Of a stretch of DNA of 18,055 bases, positions 7,022-15,486 are shown piece by piece (position 1 is the first letter of the stretch; every line of letters starts with the position of its first letter). Source of the DNA: Candidatus Omnitrophota bacterium (GTDB taxonomy: Bacteria; Omnitrophota; Gorgyraeia; 2-02-FULL-51-18; JAGOUK01); the NCBI GenBank assembly GCA_015231685.1, contig JADGBA010000001.1, positions 13,295 through 31,349 on the forward strand, in the 5' to 3' direction. Below the pieces are notes generated by a model that did no database searches, was not told the DNA's origin, and worked only from the letters and a program-made list of their open reading frames with translations. The position numbers and the translations under genes were made by a program.

Positions 7022-7989
7022 GAGTCTTATCGGGAATTCAGCCGTCCGGCAACCTTCACCTGGGTAATTATTTCGGAATGATGAAGCGCATGGTCGACTA
7101 CCAGGATCACCACGAGCTTTATTGCTTCATCGTCAATTATCATGCTCTCACCACACTTCAGGACGCCAAGGCGCTAAGGACACAGACCCTTTATGCCGCC
7201 GCGGATTTTCTGGCCCTTGGACTGGATCCGAAAAAGGCGGTTTTTTGGGTTCAATCGGATGTTCCGGAAGTTACGGAACTGGCCTGGATCCTTTCCAATC
7301 TGACCGGCATGGGTCTGTTGGAGCGTTGTCATTCGTATAAGGACAAGATCGCCCAGGGGTTAAAGCCTCATCACGGCTTATTTGCTTATCCAGTGCTCAT
7401 GGCGGCGGATATCCTGATCATGGGCGGTGAACGTGTCCCCGTGGGCAACGACCAAAAACAGCATCTTGAAGTCGCGCAGGACATCGCCGAAAAGTTCAAC
7501 CGGGTTTACGGGGAGATTATGACCGTGCCGGAACCTGATATTTGCGCGGAGGCAGGGATCCTTTCCGGTACGGATGGGCGAAAGATGTCAAAGTCGTACG
7601 GGAACACCATCGAGATTTTTTGCGACGAAAAGACGCTGCGCTCACGCGTGATGGGGATCAAAACCGATTCCACGCCGGTTGATGAGCCCAAGCCCGTAAA
7701 GAACAACCCGCTGTACGAGATTTACGCTGCTTTTCTGGATGAAACCGGTCGCGCCGAACTCAGGCGGAGATTCGAAGCGCCGGGATTGAAATACGGCGAC
7801 GTGAAGAAGGAACTCGTGGAAGTGATTCGTAATTATTTTGAGCCCTTCCGGAAGCGCCGCGAAGCGCTGGTTCAGGACGAGTCCGTGGTGCTCGCTATTC
7901 TGAGGGAAGGCGCTGAACGGGCGCGAGCCACGGCACACCGGACGATGCAGAAGATTCGCAAAGTGGTGGGGATTGATTACAGAAGCTGA
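7018..7989 (+). CDS. trpS: Tryptophanyl-tRNA synthetase
   Basis: This class I aminoacyl-tRNA synthetase charges tRNA-Trp. The 323 residues match the usual bacterial length of about 325-335. The HIGH-type motif is in PSGNLHLGNY (9-18), the KMSKS loop is intact at 189-193 (GRKMSKSYGN), and the family's GNDQKQHLE segment is at 143-151. The start ATG has GAGG 3 bases upstream, a short spacing, and may rely on coupling to the minicistron ending on it. It lies 51 bases after infB, where many bacteria have rbfA, and 22 bases before scpA. I see no Trp-rich leader or T-box-like structure in the short gap upstream. Confidence 0.97.
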   Translation: MRVLSGIQPSGNLHLGNYFGMMKRMVDYQDHHELYCFIVNYHALTTLQDAKALRTQTLYAAADFLALGLDPKKAVFWVQSDVPEVTELAWILSNLTGMGLLERCHSYKDKIAQGLKPHHGLFAYPVLMAADILIMGGERVPVGNDQKQHLEVAQDIAEKFNRVYGEIMTVPEPDICAEAGILSGTDGRKMSKSYGNTIEIFCDEKTLRSRVMGIKTDSTPVDEPKPVKNNPLYEIYAAFLDETGRAELRRRFEAPGLKYGDVKKELVEVIRNYFEPFRKRREALVQDESVVLAILREGAERARATAHRTMQKIRKVVGIDYRS

Positions 7990-8011
7990 TAAAATGAGCC
8001 GAGAGTAAACG

Positions 8012-8785
8012 ATGCAATACAAAATCAAGCTGGATATCTTTGAGGGGCCGCTCGACCTTCTGCTCTACCTCATTCAGAAGAACGAGCTCGACATCCACGA
8101 CATCCCTATCGTGCTTGTGACTGAGCAGTATCTGGAGTATTTAAATCTGATGCAGGCTCTTAATCTGGATCTCGCTGGTGAATACCTGGTCATGGCGTCC
8201 ACCTTGATGAAAATCAAATCCCGTCTGCTGCTTCCGCAGGAAGAGCCCGGCGCGGAAGCGGCGCCCGAGGAGGATCCGCGTGATGAGCTTGTCCAAAAGC
8301 TCGTGGAGTATATGCGCTACAAGGAAGCGGCTCAGCAGCTTCGGGAGATGGAGCAGATGCGTTCACGGTCCTTTTCCCGGCATCCCCAGCCTCTGGAGAT
8401 TGATTTTTCGGAAGTCGGATCACTGGTGGAGGTGTCGATTTTTGATCTCATCACGGCATTTTCCAAGGTTTTGGAGTCCATGCCCCGCGAGGTCTTTCAT
8501 CAGGTCATTCGGGATGAGTATACCGTCGCCGAGAAGGTGCACGAGCTCCTCCATCTTCTGGTGGAACGTTCGCGCGTACGGTTTGGGGAGCTCTTCGGGC
8601 AGGCGCGTAATCGACTTGAAGCCATTACGGTATTTTTGGCCCTTTTGGAATTGGTTCGTTTGAAGGAAGTTCAGTTTGAACAGGAGTCGGCGTTTGGTGA
8701 GATTCAGGTGATGAGAAATCCCGAGCATCATGCGCCCCCACAGAGAACATCGGAAGAGGAGGCACCGTGGAACGCGGAGAATTGA
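8012..8785 (+). CDS. scpA: Segregation and condensation protein A (ScpA)
   Basis: ScpA is the kleisin subunit that bridges the heads of the SMC dimer in bacterial condensin, together with ScpB. The 257 residues begin with the conserved block FEGPLDLLLYLI (10-21), followed by DIHDIPI and EYLVMASTLMKIKSRLLLP (58-75 region), the N-terminal part that contacts the SMC neck. A charged linker follows (76-92), then a helical middle and a C-terminal winged-helix (about 170-235) ending near LLELVRLKEVQFEQ. The start ATG has GAGAG about 6 bases upstream. It overlaps scpB by 19 bases, the usual pairing. smc itself is not in the window. Confidence 0.96.
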   Translation: MQYKIKLDIFEGPLDLLLYLIQKNELDIHDIPIVLVTEQYLEYLNLMQALNLDLAGEYLVMASTLMKIKSRLLLPQEEPGAEAAPEEDPRDELVQKLVEYMRYKEAAQQLREMEQMRSRSFSRHPQPLEIDFSEVGSLVEVSIFDLITAFSKVLESMPREVFHQVIRDEYTVAEKVHELLHLLVERSRVRFGELFGQARNRLEAITVFLALLELVRLKEVQFEQESAFGEIQVMRNPEHHAPPQRTSEEEAPWNAEN

Positions 8786-9423
8786 AGTCCGCACTGGAAG
8801 CGATTCTTTTTGTGGCTGACAAGCCGTTGACAATAGAGCAGGCATCCGATGCAACAGGGGAGGAAACGCGGGTCTTGAGAGAAGTGCTGGGTGAAATGAG
8901 CGCCGAATACGATGCGCCCGGCAGGGGATTTCTGCTTAAGGAGATAGCCGGGGCGTTCCAACTTGTGTCCAATCCTAAATATTCCGAGATGGTGACCGCC
9001 TACGCCGTATCCAAAGAAAAGAAGAAATTGACCGGCGCTGGTCTGGAAACCCTTTCCATCATTGCTTATCGACAGCCGGTGACGCGGCAGGAAATTGAAT
9101 ACATCCGTGGTGTTGCGGTGGATGGCGCCCTAAAAACGCTCACCGAACGGGGGCTCATCAAGATGGTCGGGCGCAAGGATGTTCCGGGCCGGCCGATTCT
9201 ATACGGGACAACCAAGGACTTTTTGGACCATTTCGGTCTGGCTCATTTGCGTGAGTTGCCCAAGCTTGCCGAATTCACCGAAAAAGATATAGAGCTGCCC
9301 GAGAGCCTCAAGTCACACGACGCGCTGCCAGAAATCAGCGAAGACGTAACCGGTTCCGACCTTTCGGAAACCGATGAGGCGCCGCTCGTCAGTGATGACA
9401 ACGCGGGGGAAGAACCCGCATGA
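8767..9423 (+). CDS. scpB: Segregation and condensation protein B (ScpB)
   Basis: ScpB dimerises and wraps around the ScpA middle region in the SMC-ScpAB complex. The 218 residues hold two winged-helix domains (about 4-80 and 90-165). The signature LETLSIIAYRQPVTRQEIEYIRG (93-115 region) and GRPILYGTT (141-149) mark the second one. The last 45-50 residues are acidic and look disordered. The start is GTG at 8767, with an excellent site GAGGAGG (8756-8762) 4 bases upstream, inside the end of scpA. Its stop overlaps the pheA start as ATGA. Confidence 0.96.
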   Translation: MERGELKSALEAILFVADKPLTIEQASDATGEETRVLREVLGEMSAEYDAPGRGFLLKEIAGAFQLVSNPKYSEMVTAYAVSKEKKKLTGAGLETLSIIAYRQPVTRQEIEYIRGVAVDGALKTLTERGLIKMVGRKDVPGRPILYGTTKDFLDHFGLAHLRELPKLAEFTEKDIELPESLKSHDALPEISEDVTGSDLSETDEAPLVSDDNAGEEPA

Positions 9424-10484
9424 ACCTGGATCGTATGAGAAAACAGATCGATTCGATTGACACAAAAATCGTCCGTCTTTTGGATCAGCGGGCCGGCGTC
9501 TCCAGGAGCATTGGTGATTATAAGCGGAAAAAAGGCGAACCTGTGTATGTGCCGGACCGGGAGCAGCGTGTCTTGGACCGAATTCAAAGTCTGAGCCGTG
9601 GATCGTTTCCAAAGGAATCGTTACGGGCGGTTTATGCCGAAATCATGTCGGGTTCGCTTAAGCTGGAAAAGGGGCCGACGATCGCCTATTTGGGGCCGGA
9701 GTTCACCTTCGCCCATCAGGCGAGCGTCAAAAAATTTGGTCGCAGCGTCCGTTATGTGCCCTGCGACAGCATTGCCGATATTTTTACCGAAGTGGAGAAC
9801 GGGCGTTGCACTTATGGGGTTGCGCCCGTGGAGAATTCCACAGAGGGGGCCGTCTATCACACCCTGGATAGTTTTATTGATTCAGATCTCAAGATCTGTT
9901 CCGAGGTGGTCCTCAGGATTCATCTGGATCTGTTGTCTGTATCCAGGCAATTTGACGGTATTCGGAAGATTTACTCCCATCCGCACGTCTTTGGTCAATG
10001 CCGGACATGGCTTGAGGCCAATGTTCCCCAGGCGGAAATGATTGCCGTTTCCTCAACGGCAGCCGCGGCCCGTGTGGCTGCCCGAAATTCCCGGTCCGCC
10101 TGTATTGCGAGTCGTCTGGCGGCTGTCGGGCGGCTTCGCGTACTCGCCGAATCCATTCAGGACAACGCTTCGAATGTGACCCGGTTTTTGGTGCTCTCCA
10201 GACATGATGCGCGTCCTACACGGAGTGACAAAACTTCCATCGTGTTCTCCGTCAAGGACCAGCCCGGGGCGCTTCATCAGGTGCTTTTGCCGTTCAAGAA
10301 AAGGGGTATCAATCTTACAAAGATTGAATCCCGGCCGTCCAAGACCCGGCGTTGGGATTATTACTTCTTTGTGGATATCGAATCCCACGCGTCCAACTCC
10401 CGTATTGCAGCCGCGCTCAAGGAGGTCGAGGCGGAATGCGCCTATCTGAAGATTTTGGGTTCATACCCCAAGTCGTCACTCTGA
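9420..10484 (+). CDS. pheA: Bifunctional chorismate mutase / prephenate dehydratase
   Basis: The protein converts chorismate to prephenate and then to phenylpyruvate, the route to phenylalanine. Three parts are visible in 354 residues: an AroQ-type chorismate mutase (1-83; MRKQIDSID, then K35 and the DRE at 46-48), prephenate dehydratase (86-260; IAYLGPEFTFAHQA, GVAPVENSTEG at 133-143, and NVTRF at 252-256 with the catalytic TRF), and a C-terminal ACT domain (272-350) with GALH (283-286) and ESRP (303-306), the phenylalanine-binding motifs for feedback inhibition. GGGGAAG upstream and the ATGA overlap with scpB support the start. It leads the pheA-hisC-tyrA set. This is the common fused form; DAHP synthase is not adjacent. 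Confidence 0.96.
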   Translation: MNLDRMRKQIDSIDTKIVRLLDQRAGVSRSIGDYKRKKGEPVYVPDREQRVLDRIQSLSRGSFPKESLRAVYAEIMSGSLKLEKGPTIAYLGPEFTFAHQASVKKFGRSVRYVPCDSIADIFTEVENGRCTYGVAPVENSTEGAVYHTLDSFIDSDLKICSEVVLRIHLDLLSVSRQFDGIRKIYSHPHVFGQCRTWLEANVPQAEMIAVSSTAAAARVAARNSRSACIASRLAAVGRLRVLAESIQDNASNVTRFLVLSRHDARPTRSDKTSIVFSVKDQPGALHQVLLPFKKRGINLTKIESRPSKTRRWDYYFFVDIESHASNSRIAAALKEVEAECAYLKILGSYPKSSL

Positions 10485-10488
10485 GATA

Positions 10489-11613
10489 ATGATGAAGCGG
10501 CGCATCCGATCTCGCAACCCGCGCCCCGCACATGCGGGTCTTGCTCGCCTCAAGAATTATGAACCCGGAAAACCGATCGAAGAGCTCGAGCGGGAGCTGG
10601 GTGTCAAAAACGCTGTCAAACTCGCCTCCAACGAGAATCCTTGGGGGCCCTCTCCGGCCGCGCTGCGCGCCATGCGCAAAGCCGCTGCGCGAGTGCACCG
10701 TTATCCGGATGCCGGCGCTCATTTGCTTCGACGGGAACTTTCAAGGAAGTTCAGGGTTCCCACAGATCGTATTGTTCTTGGGAATGGATCGGATGAGCTT
10801 ATTGTCATGGCCATGAGGGCTTTTGTTCCTCCGGGATCGGAAATCATGACTGCGACGCCGACCTTTTTGATATACAAAATTGCCGGGACGGTCCAGGGGG
10901 CCCGCGTCAACGAGATTCCGATGAAGGACTTTCGCTACGATTTGGAGCGCATGGCCCGGGCGGTTTCGCCTGCAACCCGGGCCATTTTTATCGCCAATCC
11001 AGATAACCCGATGGGTACCTATGTGCGGGAACGTGAATTAATGAAGTTCATGACGAGCGTCCCGTCGCGGTGCCTTGTTTTTTTGGACGAGGCGTATTTT
11101 GAATATGCCCGTGGAGAGAGGGGGTATCCCCGGAGCCTTTCCTTCTGGAAACGTATGCCCAATCTGGTGATCGCGCGAACGTTTTCAAAGGTTTACGGGC
11201 TGGCGGGTTTGAGGGTGGGTTATGCCTTCGCCCATCCTCAAGTCGCGGATTTGCTCAACCGGGTGAGAGAGCCGTTCAACGTCAACGCGCTCGCGCAAGC
11301 TGCCGCCGTGGCGGCCATCAGTGATGAAAAGTTTCTCCGTCGGGTACTGGCCAGCGCAAAGCGAGAGAAGCAAATTCTTTGTGCGGCGCTCAAGAAGATG
11401 AATATTCCGGTATTGCCGAGCGCCACCAATTTCTTGATTTTAAAGATCGGTTCCGGGGCCGGGCGGATTTATCGTGAACTCCTCGCGCACGGTGTGATCG
11501 TGCGTTCCATGGCCGGGTGGGGATTGGACGACTATTTAAGGGTGACCGTGGGGCGCCCTAGTGAGAATCGGCGATTTCTGTCGGCGCTGACCACGACGAT
11601 GGGACGGGCCTGA
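10489..11613 (+). CDS. hisC: HisC-type aminotransferase, probably acting on aromatic or prephenate substrates
   Basis: A fold-type I PLP aminotransferase of the histidinol-phosphate family, 374 residues. Seen: KLASNENPWGPS (44-55), RYPD (71-74), NPDNPMGT (170-177), DEAYFEY (200-206), the PLP-binding Lys234 in TFSKVYGLAGLRVGY, Arg242, and Arg351 in YLRVTVG for substrate carboxylate. By family it could act in histidine synthesis, but no his gene is nearby. Its place between pheA and tyrA suggests transamination of phenylpyruvate, hydroxyphenylpyruvate or prephenate, as known for some HisC paralogues. The first about 15 residues are basic and look like an extension. The start is one of two adjacent ATGs (10489, 10492) four to seven bases after the pheA stop, with only a weak ribosome-binding site. 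The symbol denotes the family; the substrate is inferred. Confidence 0.88.
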   Translation: MMKRRIRSRNPRPAHAGLARLKNYEPGKPIEELERELGVKNAVKLASNENPWGPSPAALRAMRKAAARVHRYPDAGAHLLRRELSRKFRVPTDRIVLGNGSDELIVMAMRAFVPPGSEIMTATPTFLIYKIAGTVQGARVNEIPMKDFRYDLERMARAVSPATRAIFIANPDNPMGTYVRERELMKFMTSVPSRCLVFLDEAYFEYARGERGYPRSLSFWKRMPNLVIARTFSKVYGLAGLRVGYAFAHPQVADLLNRVREPFNVNALAQAAAVAAISDEKFLRRVLASAKREKQILCAALKKMNIPVLPSATNFLILKIGSGAGRIYRELLAHGVIVRSMAGWGLDDYLRVTVGRPSENRRFLSALTTTMGRA

Positions 11614-12491
11614 TGAAGGGACGTGCCATTAAGCGCAAATACATGTTTAAACAAGTGACCATTGTGGGGGTGGGGCTGATTGGAGCTTCTTTGGCGCGCG
11701 CCATCCAAAAACGGCGATTGGCTCAAAGGATTTGCGGTGTTTTCAGGACCCGCACATCGGCGGCGCGCGCACTCAAAAGCCTCGTGCCGATTCAACCGTT
11801 CTTTGAGGCAAGTCCGGCGCTTTTGGCGGGTTCGGATGCGGTGATCCTGGCCGCTCCCGTCGGCAGTGTGATCCAATCTTTGGGCATGATTGGCCCGCAT
11901 TTACCCCGGGGGTGCGTGGTGATGGATGTGGGCTCCACCAAACGTGAGATATTGGCTGCGGCCGCGTCTCTTCCCAGGGGAATCCATTTTGTCGGCTGTC
12001 ACCCGATGGCGGGATCGGAGAAGTCCGGACCGGCGGCGTCCAAAGCGGATCTTTTTGAGGAGGCTGTTTGTTTTATTCTCAAGGAATCCCAAAGTGGTGC
12101 GCGTCAAAAGGCCGCCCGGTTTTGGCGGTCTTTGGGGGCTGGGGTGGTGTTGATCGGCGCGCGGGATCACGATGAGTTGACTGCGCGCACGAGTCATTTG
12201 CCGCACGTGCTCTCCACCGCGCTTTTGAGGGTTGTGTGTAATACACGGATTCTGGATTGTCGCCAGGGCGGTGGTGCGCTTCGAGATATGACACGGATAG
12301 CCGGATCTAACCCGGCGATGTGGCGGGATATTTTTTGCACGAATCGCGATAATGTTCTTCAGGAGACACAGCGGCTCATACGGGAACTTCAAACATTTTG
12401 CAACATTCTTAAACGCCGCGATCTGGCCGGACTGGAAGAATTTTGGAGTCCGTTGTCGCCCGTCCAGAAGAGGCTCTCCAATGAGTGCTAA
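11613..12491 (+). CDS. tyrA: Prephenate (or arogenate) dehydrogenase
   Basis: The enzyme oxidatively decarboxylates prephenate to 4-hydroxyphenylpyruvate, or arogenate to tyrosine. The 292 residues contain the NAD(P) fold motif GVGLIG (19-24), GCHPMAGSEKSG (128-139), the catalytic-region SHLPH (194-198) and the late motif RDMTRIAGSNPAMW (224-237). There is no chorismate mutase part and no ACT domain, so feedback through ACT is absent, unlike in pheA. The start ATG shares one base with the hisC stop (TGATG). A second ATG at 11643 would remove ten basic residues, but I see no ribosome-binding site for it. It overlaps cmk by 11 bases. aroA, which often sits between tyrA and cmk, is missing. Whether it prefers prephenate or arogenate cannot be read from sequence alone. 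Confidence 0.94.
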   Translation: MKGRAIKRKYMFKQVTIVGVGLIGASLARAIQKRRLAQRICGVFRTRTSAARALKSLVPIQPFFEASPALLAGSDAVILAAPVGSVIQSLGMIGPHLPRGCVVMDVGSTKREILAAAASLPRGIHFVGCHPMAGSEKSGPAASKADLFEEAVCFILKESQSGARQKAARFWRSLGAGVVLIGARDHDELTARTSHLPHVLSTALLRVVCNTRILDCRQGGGALRDMTRIAGSNPAMWRDIFCTNRDNVLQETQRLIRELQTFCNILKRRDLAGLEEFWSPLSPVQKRLSNEC

Positions 12492-13191
12492 GGCAGCAAG
12501 AAAGACAGTTACCATTGTGGCGATTGACGGTCCCGCGGGAAGCGGAAAGTCCACGGTTGCCCGAAGAGTGGCCCGGCGTATGCGCTTGCCTTATCTAGAT
12601 ACCGGCGCAATGTATCGGGCGCTGACCGTCGCCGCTCTCCAAAAAAGCGTTTCTCTTCAGGATCCCAAAGCTCTGGGGCGCCTGGCGAAACGCGTACGTA
12701 TTGAGCTTGAATGTGCGCCCGGCAGGCGCGACCGCGTTCGCTTGGACGGCGAGGATGTCACCCGTATGATCCGGACGCCGGAATTGACGCAGCAGGTACA
12801 TTGGGTGGCACGTGCCCCCGAGGTCCGCTCGGAGATGGTCCGGCTTCAGCGTCGGGCAGCGGCTGCCAGGGGAGGAGTATTGGAAGGGCGTGATATCGGG
12901 ACCGTCGTATTTCCAAAAGCGCCTTTCAAATTTTATTTGGATGCGGATCTCAGGGAGCGAACGGCCAGGCGACTCAAGGAACTCAAGGCTAAAGGCGTAC
13001 GAGTTTCATTCAAAAAACTTTATGAGGATCAAAAGGCAAGAGATTTGACAGATACCACCCGCAAGGTCGGTCCGCTCAAGCCGGCTGAGGACGCCATCAG
13101 GATAGATACCACTGAATTGACAATCACAGGTGTTGTTGGTAGAATTCTGAAGCTTGTTTCGGCTAAACGTGCCGGACGAGGGAAGATGTGA
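12481..13191 (+). CDS. cmk: Cytidylate kinase
   Basis: CMP/dCMP kinase transfers phosphate from ATP to (d)CMP, recycling nucleotides from RNA turnover and phospholipid synthesis. The 236 residues match the family. Walker A GPAGSGKST is at 17-25, DTGAMYRA at 40-47, GRDIGTVVFP at 136-145, and the lid-region ARDLTDTTR at 186-194. The ATG at 12481 is well supported: AGAAGAGG (12466-12473) lies 7 bases upstream, inside the end of tyrA. The frame stays open upstream to about 12352, but that extension has no family similarity. Its stop overlaps the plsC start as GTGA. The cmk-plsC-rpsA order occurs in several phyla. Confidence 0.96.
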   Translation: MSAKAARKTVTIVAIDGPAGSGKSTVARRVARRMRLPYLDTGAMYRALTVAALQKSVSLQDPKALGRLAKRVRIELECAPGRRDRVRLDGEDVTRMIRTPELTQQVHWVARAPEVRSEMVRLQRRAAAARGGVLEGRDIGTVVFPKAPFKFYLDADLRERTARRLKELKAKGVRVSFKKLYEDQKARDLTDTTRKVGPLKPAEDAIRIDTTELTITGVVGRILKLVSAKRAGRGKM

Positions 13192-13820
13192 CGACCGCCG
13201 GAGTCAAGGTGGCGTATCACATCAGCCGGTTTTTGTTGTGGGTACTTCTCACATGCTGGAACCGGTTGTCGGTCAAGGGGGCCGAAAACATTCCTCACCG
13301 CTCCGGACGGTTTATTATCGCGCCGAATCACACAAGCTATCTCGACCCGCCGATCATAGGCGCCGCGCTGTGGCGCCAGATGGTTTTTTTGGCCAAGGAC
13401 CGTCTGTTCAAAATTCCGGTATTGGGACTTTTTTTGCATTCCGTTGGCGTGATGCCGGTGGATACGAATAATGATGCCGGAAGTCTCAGACGGGCGGTGA
13501 AGATGCTGAAGTCAGGTCTTCCGATCACGATTTTTCCGGAAGGCACCCGAGCGCCTTCAGGCGATTTTTTAGAGGGCAAGCCCGGAATCGCTTTTTTGGC
13601 GCATATGGCTCAAGCGCCGATTGTGCCCTGCTATATTTCGGGTGCCCGCGAAGCGATGGGGCGGGGGCAGCGCTGGATTCGCCCCTCCAAGATTCGCGCA
13701 ATTTTCGGCGAGCCGGTCGAAGTTCGCTTGGCCGACGGGGAGCAGAAGATGGACGCCTACCGACGGACGGCGGCAGAGGTAATGAAACGTATAGCTGATT
13801 TGAAGGCAACAATTGAATAA
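13188..13820 (+). CDS. plsC: 1-acyl-sn-glycerol-3-phosphate acyltransferase
   Basis: A membrane-associated acyltransferase that makes phosphatidic acid from lysophosphatidic acid in phospholipid synthesis. The 210 residues start with a short hydrophobic helix (about 12-24). The catalytic HX4D motif is NHTSYLD (47-53, His48 and Asp53), and the substrate-phosphate motif is FPEGTR (116-121), followed by KPGIAFLA (131-138) and APIVPCYI (143-150). Start GTG at 13188 overlaps the cmk stop, with GAGGG (13178-13182) 5 bases upstream. By family alone it could also act on related acyl acceptors. Confidence 0.93.
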   Translation: MTTAGVKVAYHISRFLLWVLLTCWNRLSVKGAENIPHRSGRFIIAPNHTSYLDPPIIGAALWRQMVFLAKDRLFKIPVLGLFLHSVGVMPVDTNNDAGSLRRAVKMLKSGLPITIFPEGTRAPSGDFLEGKPGIAFLAHMAQAPIVPCYISGAREAMGRGQRWIRPSKIRAIFGEPVEVRLADGEQKMDAYRRTAAEVMKRIADLKATIE

Positions 13821-13859
13821 CAGGCCATTGAAGGCGCAAAAATCACAAGGATAACCAAA

Positions 13860-15467
13860 ATGACACAAGAAGACCAAGTCAACCTTGAAACACTCGACAC
13901 CCAAAGCACTGACGCTACGGGTTTACAAATTGACTACGATGCTACCTTCAAGAACTTTAAAGAGGGAGAGGTTGTGAAGGGGCATGTTCTCCGGATCACT
14001 GAGGCCTCGGTTTTGGTCGATATCGGATACAAATCCGAAGGTCAGATCCCCGCGTATGAGTTCAGGGGCACCGAGGGTCTAGCCGTCGGCGATGAAGTGG
14101 ATGTCTACATTGAAGAAGTCGAAGATGAAGAGGGTGCCTGCCGGTTATCGCGCCGTAAGGCGGAGAAGAGCCGGGGGTGGGAGCAGGTGGTTTCCCAATA
14201 CGGCGAGGGTGACATTATGAAGGCCCGTGTGGCCCGTAAGGTCAAGGGAGGGCTCATGGCCGACCTCGGAGGCGTCGAGGCCTTTCTTCCCGCGTCGCTC
14301 GCATTCCTCAAGGGTTTTGGGAATTTAAACCTTCTGGTGGGACAGGAATTCGAGGTCAAAATCATCAAGATTAATCCCCAACGTCACAACATCATCGTCT
14401 CCCGCAAGGATGTGCTGGAGAAGGAAAAACAGGAATCCAAGGAAAAGGTGATTTCTGAACTCGAGGTTGGGGTCGTCCGTTCAGGCGTGGTGAAGAATAT
14501 CACGGATTTTGGGGCGTTTGTGAATCTCGGAGGCATCGACGGACTCCTCCATATCACGGACATGAGTTGGGGCCGTGTGAACCACCCTACGGAAGTCCTC
14601 AAGGTGGGGGACAAGGTGGACGTGCAGATTCTCAGCTTCGACAAGGAATCGATGAAAGTGTCGCTTGGCCTCAAGCAACTCCAGCCGAACCCGTGGGATG
14701 ATGTGGATATGAGGTTTCCGATCGGGTCACGTACGACGGGACGCGTGGTCAACGTGATGCCCTACGGCATCTTCGTGGAAATTGAGCGGGGAGTAGAGGG
14801 GCTTGTGCACGTGTCCGAAATGTCATGGTCGAAACGTAATGCCAATCCAGGAGATCTCTTCAAGGCCGAGGACCAGGTGGATGTGATGGTGCTGTCCATC
14901 GACAAGGCCAGCCAGAAGATATCCCTGGGAATCCGGCAGACCGCAGAAAACCCCTGGATCGGGATTGAAGAGCGTTATCCGGTCGGGACACGTATTCGCG
15001 GGACCGTGTGGAATCTGACGGACTTCGGAGCGTTTGTTCAGGTGGAAGACGGCATCGACGGTTTGATCCATATCTCCGATATGTCCTGGACCAAGAAGGT
15101 GTCTCATCCCCGCGAAGCGCTGAAGAAGGGGGACGAGGTTGAAGCCGTGGTCCTGAATGTTGACCAAATCAAGCGCAAGCTGTCGCTCGGACTCAAACAA
15201 ATGCTGGAGGATCCCTGGATCCGTATCGCCGAGCGATATCCTTCCGGCACCATTGCGGAAGGAGTGGTGACCAAGACGGCGACCTTCGGCGTTTTTGTGG
15301 AAATCGAAAGCGACATCGAGGGGCTTCTGCATATCTCCGAAATGAATCAGGACCAGGCCACGCATCTGGATGAGAATTTTCCTGCGGAAACCAAGCTTCA
15401 GGTACGAATTCTGAAGATTGATTCGGCGGCCCACAAAATCGCTCTCAGCCTTAAGGGGATTTCGTAA
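13860..15467 (+). CDS. rpsA: 30S ribosomal protein S1, six S1 domains
   Basis: S1 binds mRNA and brings it to the 30S subunit. The 535 residues hold six OB-fold S1 repeats at about 34-99, 115-183, 203-272, 288-359, 374-446 and 461-532. The first two are divergent, as expected for the ribosome-binding half. The last four carry the RNA-binding pattern seen as ITDFGAFV...GLLHITDMSW (214-237) and repeated closely in the fifth. Repeats 3-5 end in a GLKQ/GIRQ...NPW or DPW linker. Length and number match the full-length proteobacterial form. AAGGA (13847-13851) lies 8 bases before the ATG, and the plsC gap is 39 bases, the largest after the trpS gap. I see no convincing promoter in that gap. Confidence 0.97.
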   Translation: MTQEDQVNLETLDTQSTDATGLQIDYDATFKNFKEGEVVKGHVLRITEASVLVDIGYKSEGQIPAYEFRGTEGLAVGDEVDVYIEEVEDEEGACRLSRRKAEKSRGWEQVVSQYGEGDIMKARVARKVKGGLMADLGGVEAFLPASLAFLKGFGNLNLLVGQEFEVKIIKINPQRHNIIVSRKDVLEKEKQESKEKVISELEVGVVRSGVVKNITDFGAFVNLGGIDGLLHITDMSWGRVNHPTEVLKVGDKVDVQILSFDKESMKVSLGLKQLQPNPWDDVDMRFPIGSRTTGRVVNVMPYGIFVEIERGVEGLVHVSEMSWSKRNANPGDLFKAEDQVDVMVLSIDKASQKISLGIRQTAENPWIGIEERYPVGTRIRGTVWNLTDFGAFVQVEDGIDGLIHISDMSWTKKVSHPREALKKGDEVEAVVLNVDQIKRKLSLGLKQMLEDPWIRIAERYPSGTIAEGVVTKTATFGVFVEIESDIEGLLHISEMNQDQATHLDENFPAETKLQVRILKIDSAAHKIALSLKGIS

Positions 15468-15486
15468 ACAGATCGGAGCGGACTCC

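Noticed and set aside
12352..12480. cmk extended upstream to 12352
   Set aside because: The added 43 residues are tyrA sequence in another frame and precede the usual kinase start; ATG 12481 has a strong ribosome-binding site.
13828..13855. Possible promoter TTGAAG...GATAAC before rpsA
   Set aside because: The -10 would overlap the rpsA ribosome-binding site and start transcription at or inside the coding region; spacing is 16 and both boxes are weak.
15418..15486. tyrS extended upstream into rpsA
   Set aside because: The extra residues are not like any TyrRS N-terminus, and ATG 15487 has GGAG at 8 bases.
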